A stretch of 15,334 nt of DNA from Candidatus Parcubacteria bacterium. Lineage in GTDB: Bacteria > Patescibacteriota > Minisyncoccia > Phycocordibacterales > CAIZLB01. A model generated the notes under the pieces. That model made no database searches. It saw only the letters and a list, made by a program, of their open reading frames with translations, and was not told the origin of the DNA. A program made the translations under genes and the position numbers. Numbering within the stretch: position 1 is the stretch's first letter; the number at the start of each line of letters is the position of its first letter. Below, piece after piece: positions 12,272 to 15,334 of the stretch. The stretch spans positions 1 to 15,334 of the forward strand of contig JACMMR010000034.1 in assembly GCA_014378965.1 (NCBI GenBank). The letters are read 5' to 3'.

Positions 12272-14119
12272 TTATATAACTTTTAAATTAATAATCTTCC
12301 CCACATTCACCTTCTCTGTATCACTCATTGCACTATCCAAACACACAAACACATCATCCTGCGATAGTTTTAGTTCCAATACTTTTTCTTTTGTTACCTT
12401 ATCTGAAAAAGTGACAAATAACCTTCTTTCGTCATCATGTAACATATAAGCCTTGAGATTACCTTTATCTTGTTTCAAGTCAGCACTCAAATTAAAACCT
12501 TCTTTCAAAGCTATTTCATACACAACATTCTCTGAAATAAAATCATCAACTAAAGGACTTTCAATAAACAAATTAGATTGCTTAATTAACTCTTCTGTAT
12601 TTTCATCTGAGATTTCATTCCATTTTCTATAATTAGAATTAGCAAGTCTGTATGATTTAAAACCAATATCGCATTTACCAATCTTATCTCCAGCACGACG
12701 AATACGCTCACGAGATATTTCGGAGATTGTTTTATATCCAGCTTTATATGCATCACCGTCTTCTGGTGTGGTTTCAGGCAATTGAACAGAGATATATTTT
12801 CTATTTCCACCATCTTCAGAATTTAATTCCATAACAGCGTGAGCTGTTGTACCTGAACCAGCAAAAAAGTCTAAAATAATATCATTTTCTTTTGTAGATA
12901 AATCTACACATTTCTTTATTAAACCAACAGGTTTTGGATAATCAAAAAACTGTCTGTCGTCAAATATTTCTTTAAGTTTTTTCGTTGCATCTTGACTATG
13001 TCCCACTTCAACATACTTCCACAAAGTCATTGGCGTTATACCTTTCTTTACATCATTTAAAAATCGTTTCTGCCTTGGAACACCGTCACCATTTTCTCCA
13101 AACCAGACAGAATTCATTTTTTTAAGTTCTTCAAATCTGTCTTTAGAAACTCTCCAACTTCTACCATTAGGAGGAACGACAACCCTTCCAGACGGTGTGA
13201 CAATCTCGTATGTATTAGTTTGAATTGCAGGCCCAACAGAAAAATCTCCACTCGTCCAAACACCTCTTGGATCTTGATCAGGATTACTATACCTATCATT
13301 TGCCTCATCTGTTCTAGATAAAGTTATAGATTCTATATTATCCAAAGATTTTGCGTAACAAATTATATAATCATGACTCTCAGAAAAATATTTTTTTAGA
13401 TTTACAGGAGAAAAAGATCTTTCCCATACAACCTGAGCCAGAAAATTCTCCTCCCCAAAAATCTCATCCATCACCATCCTCAAATTCGCCACCTCATTAT
13501 CATCAATGCTCACAAAAATAACACCATCCTCCTTCAACAAATTCCTCGCCAAAAACAGCCTCGGATACATCATTGTCAACCAATCACTGTGATACCTTCC
13601 ATTCTTCTCAGTATTTGCTGTCATCTTTATTCCACCTTTTGTTTGCCCTGTCTGCTCATAGTAATCAGAAACACCCTGTGTAAAATTATCCTTATACACA
13701 AAATCTTTCCCAGTGTTATACGGCGGGTCAATATAAATCATCTTTACCTTCTCTCGATAATGTTTTTGCAATAATTTTAACACCTCAAGATTATCACCTT
13801 CTATAAAGATGTTTTCAGTCTCATCCCAATTCTTACTTTTATCCTTTTCAGGAATCAATGTTCCCGTTGCAGGAGTTCGTATAGCCTTAAATGCATTGCT
13901 TTTACCGGACCAATTCAATCCGTATTTTTCACCCTCTGCCAAAACGCCGTCCTTCTTCAAGAAAGCTTGCATTGCATCAAAATCAATCTCCCCATCTTTC
14001 ACAAACTGAGGAAAAACTTTTTTTAATTTTTGTAAATTTTCATTCTCTATATTTTCTGAGGATTTTTCAACAACAGAAAAAAGTTCTTCTTTTTCTTGAT
14101 CTTTTGACATAGGCGACAT
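12272..14119 (-). CDS. mod: Type III DNA methyltransferase Mod subunit
   Basis: 615-residue beta-class N6-adenine methyltransferase. The order is: N-terminal region with GLNWSGKSNAF (67-77) and IFIEGDNLEVLKLL (104-117); motif IV DPPYNTG (131-137); the SDWLTMMYPRLFLAR region (178-192); target-recognition region roughly 235-390; motif I DFFAGSGT (417-424); and the C-terminal helical tail. It methylates one strand of an asymmetric site and gives Res its specificity; the site cannot be predicted here. I chose ATG 14119; another in-frame ATG lies three codons later. A GGAG is 14 bases upstream, too far for a good Shine-Dalgarno. The gene follows a structured leader that starts at about 14294, so it is one of few genes here with a long 5' leader. 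The segment about 13430-13620 uses many G-ending codons, unlike the rest. Confidence 0.95.
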   Translation of the reverse strand: MSPMSKDQEKEELFSVVEKSSENIENENLQKLKKVFPQFVKDGEIDFDAMQAFLKKDGVLAEGEKYGLNWSGKSNAFKAIRTPATGTLIPEKDKSKNWDETENIFIEGDNLEVLKLLQKHYREKVKMIYIDPPYNTGKDFVYKDNFTQGVSDYYEQTGQTKGGIKMTANTEKNGRYHSDWLTMMYPRLFLARNLLKEDGVIFVSIDDNEVANLRMVMDEIFGEENFLAQVVWERSFSPVNLKKYFSESHDYIICYAKSLDNIESITLSRTDEANDRYSNPDQDPRGVWTSGDFSVGPAIQTNTYEIVTPSGRVVVPPNGRSWRVSKDRFEELKKMNSVWFGENGDGVPRQKRFLNDVKKGITPMTLWKYVEVGHSQDATKKLKEIFDDRQFFDYPKPVGLIKKCVDLSTKENDIILDFFAGSGTTAHAVMELNSEDGGNRKYISVQLPETTPEDGDAYKAGYKTISEISRERIRRAGDKIGKCDIGFKSYRLANSNYRKWNEISDENTEELIKQSNLFIESPLVDDFISENVVYEIALKEGFNLSADLKQDKGNLKAYMLHDDERRLFVTFSDKVTKEKVLELKLSQDDVFVCLDSAMSDTEKVNVGKIINLKVI

Positions 14120-14164
14120 CTATGTTCATCGAGCTCCACTTATATTAATTATTAAACGACAAAA

Positions 14165-14294
14165 AGGGATACCCAATGGTCGCCACAATCATACAAGCGC
14201 AATGCCTGCAATCATGTGCATTGAGGTACCCCTCTACATGCATGATTACTGGCATCCACTTTAAATGGTTTGCTTCTTATATGATTATGGCGAC
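14165..14294 (-). ncRNA. Rod-like structured leader or small RNA upstream of mod
   Basis: Transcription from the promoter at 14301-14309 would start right at an extended hairpin. The 15-base arms 14280-14294 and 14179-14193 pair fully with one G-U. After an asymmetric internal bubble, a second 15-bp helix (14241-14255 with 14202-14216, one A-A mismatch and one G-U) leads to a GAGG/CCTC tip (14223-14234). A competing hairpin, CAATGC with GCATTG, would break the second helix, so two exclusive folds exist. GGGTATCCC followed by TTTTT (about 14161-14174) is a weak terminator-like element after the rod. It may be a leader controlling the restriction operon, or a free rod-shaped RNA. A closing stem, central bubble and terminal stem also describe 6S RNA, but it is shorter than known 6S RNAs and I do not assign it. 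Confidence 0.5.
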
Positions 14295-14300
14295 AAAACC

Positions 14301-14309
14301 ATTATAGCA
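14301..14309 (-). promoter_or_regulatory. Promoter for the mod leader
   Basis: Minus strand TGC-TATAAT, a perfect extended -10, with no clear -35. Predicted start about 14294, exactly at the base of the long hairpin. Confidence 0.6.
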
Positions 14310-14327
14310 TAGTAGTGAAATAAATAG

Positions 14328-14353
14328 AAAATCAAAAGCACCCTCTCGGATGC
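14328..14353 (-). terminator. Intrinsic terminator of RNA 6
   Basis: Minus strand GCATCC (14353-14348), GAGA tetraloop, GGGTGC (14343-14338), then TTTTGATTTT. A 6-bp stem with one G-U and a stable GNRA loop. It may also stop read-through from the DUF3800 gene. Confidence 0.75.
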
Positions 14354-14427
14354 CTTTGACCGTGCTGTTGGGCGGTGCAGGTACACTACACTTAATCTAC
14401 ATTAGACGTTGCCACCAGTCTTACCAT
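14328..14427 (-). ncRNA. Candidate small RNA 6 between the DUF3800 gene and the mod leader
   Basis: About 100 bases framed by a near-consensus promoter (14434-14462) and an intrinsic terminator (14328-14353). Internal pairs include AGAC/GTCT around GGTGGCAA, ACCG with CGGT, and a GC-rich CACCGCCC segment, well above the local GC level. No reading frame of note and no family I recognise. It is transcribed in the same direction as the restriction operon but ends before that operon's own promoter. Confidence 0.5.
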
Positions 14428-14433
14428 ACATAC

Positions 14434-14462
14434 ATTTTACACCTGGTACATAACCATGTCAA
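14434..14462 (-). promoter_or_regulatory. Near-consensus promoter of RNA 6
   Basis: Minus strand TTGACA (14462-14457), 17-base spacer, TAAAAT (14439-14434). The -35 directly follows the stop codon of the frameshifted DUF3800 frame. Confidence 0.7.
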
Positions 14463-15100
14463 TCAAGGAAGATATTCAATTTTTTTAGTTATCTTATCCT
14501 CAAAATAAAGATATAAACCGTCTCTATTGTGGTTATATTTGGTATAAATAGCATTTGCACACATGTCGACTCCTTGTAAATTATTATTTTTTCTTGAGTC
14601 ATCGTACTTAATGTATATATTTTTAACATATGACTTTTTTTTATGCATTCAATTATAAGATATTCTTCTAGTGATTTTTCAGATGTTATCCTTATATTTC
14701 TATTATCAACGGTAATATATAAGTTTATTACATAGGAATCTTTTATATATTCTTCAAGTAGTAAAAAAATCATATAGTTAAACAAAGAATTATTATTTTT
14801 GAATAGATTTTGATCAATATTGTTTTTATCAAGAACCACGTATGCAATTTTAAATGGTATATCACGTACATGCACAAAAAAATCAACCTTTTCCTGAAAA
14901 GACATCTGGCTCGCATGTAATTCCGTTGTTTTGATATTGGAATACTTATACTTAATAAAATGATTGATCGAATTTGAAAGTGATATACCTTGAAAATCAT
15001 CGGTTATAAGAGCACAAAGCACAAAATACCTCTCATTTTTTTGAGACCAGAGAGTCCCCGACTCGTCTATGTAGATGTATAATTCTGTGCTTTTATTCAC
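14463..15100 (-). CDS. DUF3800 domain protein interrupted by a -1 frameshift
   Basis: The first frame (GTG 15100 to about 14643) gives the start of a DUF3800 protein: ELYIYIDESGTLW (6-18), with the acidic DE pair, then RYFVLCALI, KTTELHASQMSF and a helical middle to EYLIIECIKK. That frame then turns into unrelated sequence and stops at 14489. The -1 frame, open from 14648 to TGA 14463, holds the expected C-terminus: KYDDSRKNNNLQGVDMCANAIY, the 'DS..n.gLQ.aD..A.a' motif of the family. The two join at a run of eight A (14642-14635 on the minus strand). Read through a -1 shift the product is about 212 residues, near family length. It could be a sequencing error, a decayed or phase-variable gene, or programmed slippage. 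DUF3800 proteins are RNase H-like in fold and common near mobile and defence genes; their reaction is not established. Confidence 0.75.
14635..14642 (-). other. A8 homopolymer / candidate slippery site in the DUF3800 gene
   Basis: On the coding strand the zero frame reads AT-A-AAA-AAA-AGT, which contains the heptamer A AAA AAA followed by G. A -1 slip here restores the DUF3800 C-terminus. One more A in the tract would have the same effect. Confidence 0.6.
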
Positions 15101-15106
15101 CTACCT

Positions 15107-15115
15107 ATTACACCA
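15107..15115 (-). promoter_or_regulatory. Extended -10 of the DUF3800 gene
   Basis: TGG-TGTAAT on the minus strand, with the hexamer at -12 to -7 relative to the GTG at 15100: the same geometry as at the pilus operon GTG. This supports GTG 15100 as the start. Confidence 0.5.
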
Positions 15116-15136
15116 AAAACTTCATAAACTAAACTT

Positions 15137-15173
15137 GAAGAAAAGATAAAGTTTTACTGAAGAAATTATAAAC
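15137..15173 (-). promoter_or_regulatory. Two 22-bp-spaced boxes upstream of the DUF3800 gene
   Basis: On the plus strand GAAGAAAAGATAAAG (15137-15151, identical to 7544-7558) and GAAGAAATTATAAAC (15159-15173), 22 bp apart; the nearer one is 37 bp from the start codon. The far box overlaps the stop codon of the DedA gene. A weak third copy (8 of 15 matches) is at 15115-15129. Confidence 0.55.
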
Positions 15174-15334
15174 TCCGCACTCTCCTCCCCTTCAACCACT
15201 TCACCCCAAACGGCAGCAAACTCACCAACACAATCAGTATCGAAATCAAACCAATATTATGCTCAAGTTGTGGAAATGTATTTCCAAATAAATACCCCAA
15301 AGTTGGTATTAAAATTCCCCACACAATACCTCCC
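15166..15334 (-). CDS. DedA-family membrane protein, C-terminal end (runs off the window)
   Basis: The minus strand from the window edge is open for 55 codons to TAA at 15168-15166. The sequence GGIVWGILIPTLGYLFGNTF followed by an ISILIVLVSLLPFGVKWLKGRR ending matches the C-terminus of DedA/SNARE-associated (VTT) proteins: the W..l....GY.fG motif, a last membrane helix, the 'slLP' break and a basic tail. The family contains lipid flippases/scramblases for undecaprenyl phosphate and phospholipids; which lipid applies here cannot be seen. Codons are strongly G-ending (TTG, CTG, GTG, AAG), unlike the neighbouring DUF3800 gene. Only the last quarter or so is present. Confidence 0.75.
   Translation of the reverse strand, partial: GGIVWGILIPTLGYLFGNTFPQLEHNIGLISILIVLVSLLPFGVKWLKGRRVRSL

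Noticed and set aside
8053..14112. Several plus-strand and alternate-frame open frames of 60-77 codons inside mod, res, the protease and HEPN genes
   Set aside because: All lie within strong minus-strand genes, lack start signals and show no family features.
14173..14297. Inverted repeat as a miniature transposon
   Set aside because: No flanking target duplication is visible, only one copy occurs in the window, and a -10 element is placed exactly to transcribe it as RNA.
14463..14648. Independent 61-codon gene at the end of the DUF3800 locus
   Set aside because: Its sequence is the missing C-terminus of the DUF3800 protein, and its ATG falls at the A8 tract; it is one half of a frameshifted gene.
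1..15334. UGA recoded as glycine (Absconditabacteria/Gracilibacteria code)
   Set aside because: All long genes are full length under the standard code, and the DUF3800 C-terminal frame ends at TGA at a sensible place.

Overview
The window is AT-rich and every recognisable protein gene lies on the minus strand. The gene content points to a Patescibacteria/CPR-type bacterium: a very short PheS, a lone PilB/PilC/pseudopilin locus without the usual PilMNOP genes nearby, compact 4-13 bp junctions between operon genes, almost no Shine-Dalgarno sequences, and several promoters whose -10 element sits 7 bases from the start codon, which implies leaderless mRNAs. This placement is inferred from gene style, not from a marker-gene search. 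TGA can be read as an ordinary stop throughout, so the standard bacterial code fits.

Layout, read in the direction of transcription (high to low coordinates): the C-terminus of a DedA-family membrane protein (15334-15166); a DUF3800 gene broken by a -1 frameshift at an A8 run (15100-14463); a small RNA with its own promoter and terminator (about 14427-14328); a promoter giving a rod-like structured leader (about 14294-14165); a four-gene operon of type III methyltransferase Mod, cytoplasmic trypsin-like protease, HEPN (AbiU2-like) protein and type III restriction subunit Res (14119-8334); an orphan MazF/PemK-like toxin (8258-7869); an intergenic stretch with two plus-strand small RNA units (7628-7878); a type IV pilus operon of PilB-like ATPase, PilC-like platform protein, a pseudopilin with a large repeat-rich (probably beta-propeller) ectodomain and a minor pseudopilin (7507-3756); a processive GT2 glycosyltransferase (3736-2492); a membrane-anchored thioredoxin-like protein (2466-1753); pheS (1743-1012); a 637-base gap holding three tandem plus-strand promoter-RNA-terminator units; and the start of pheT (374-1).

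Two layers stand out. First, the right half is a defence locus in which a protease and a HEPN nuclease-like protein are embedded between mod and res with 6-11 bp gaps, suggesting one composite system rather than a plain restriction-modification system. Second, a 15-bp box repeated at exactly 22-bp intervals lies 37-38 bp upstream of three start codons (pilus ATPase, MazF-like toxin, DUF3800 gene), each followed by an extended -10 and a probable leaderless start. This suggests that the pilus operon and two defence/toxin genes share an activator. The plus strand appears to carry no protein genes longer than leader-peptide size; its only convincing transcription units are five short RNA candidates.
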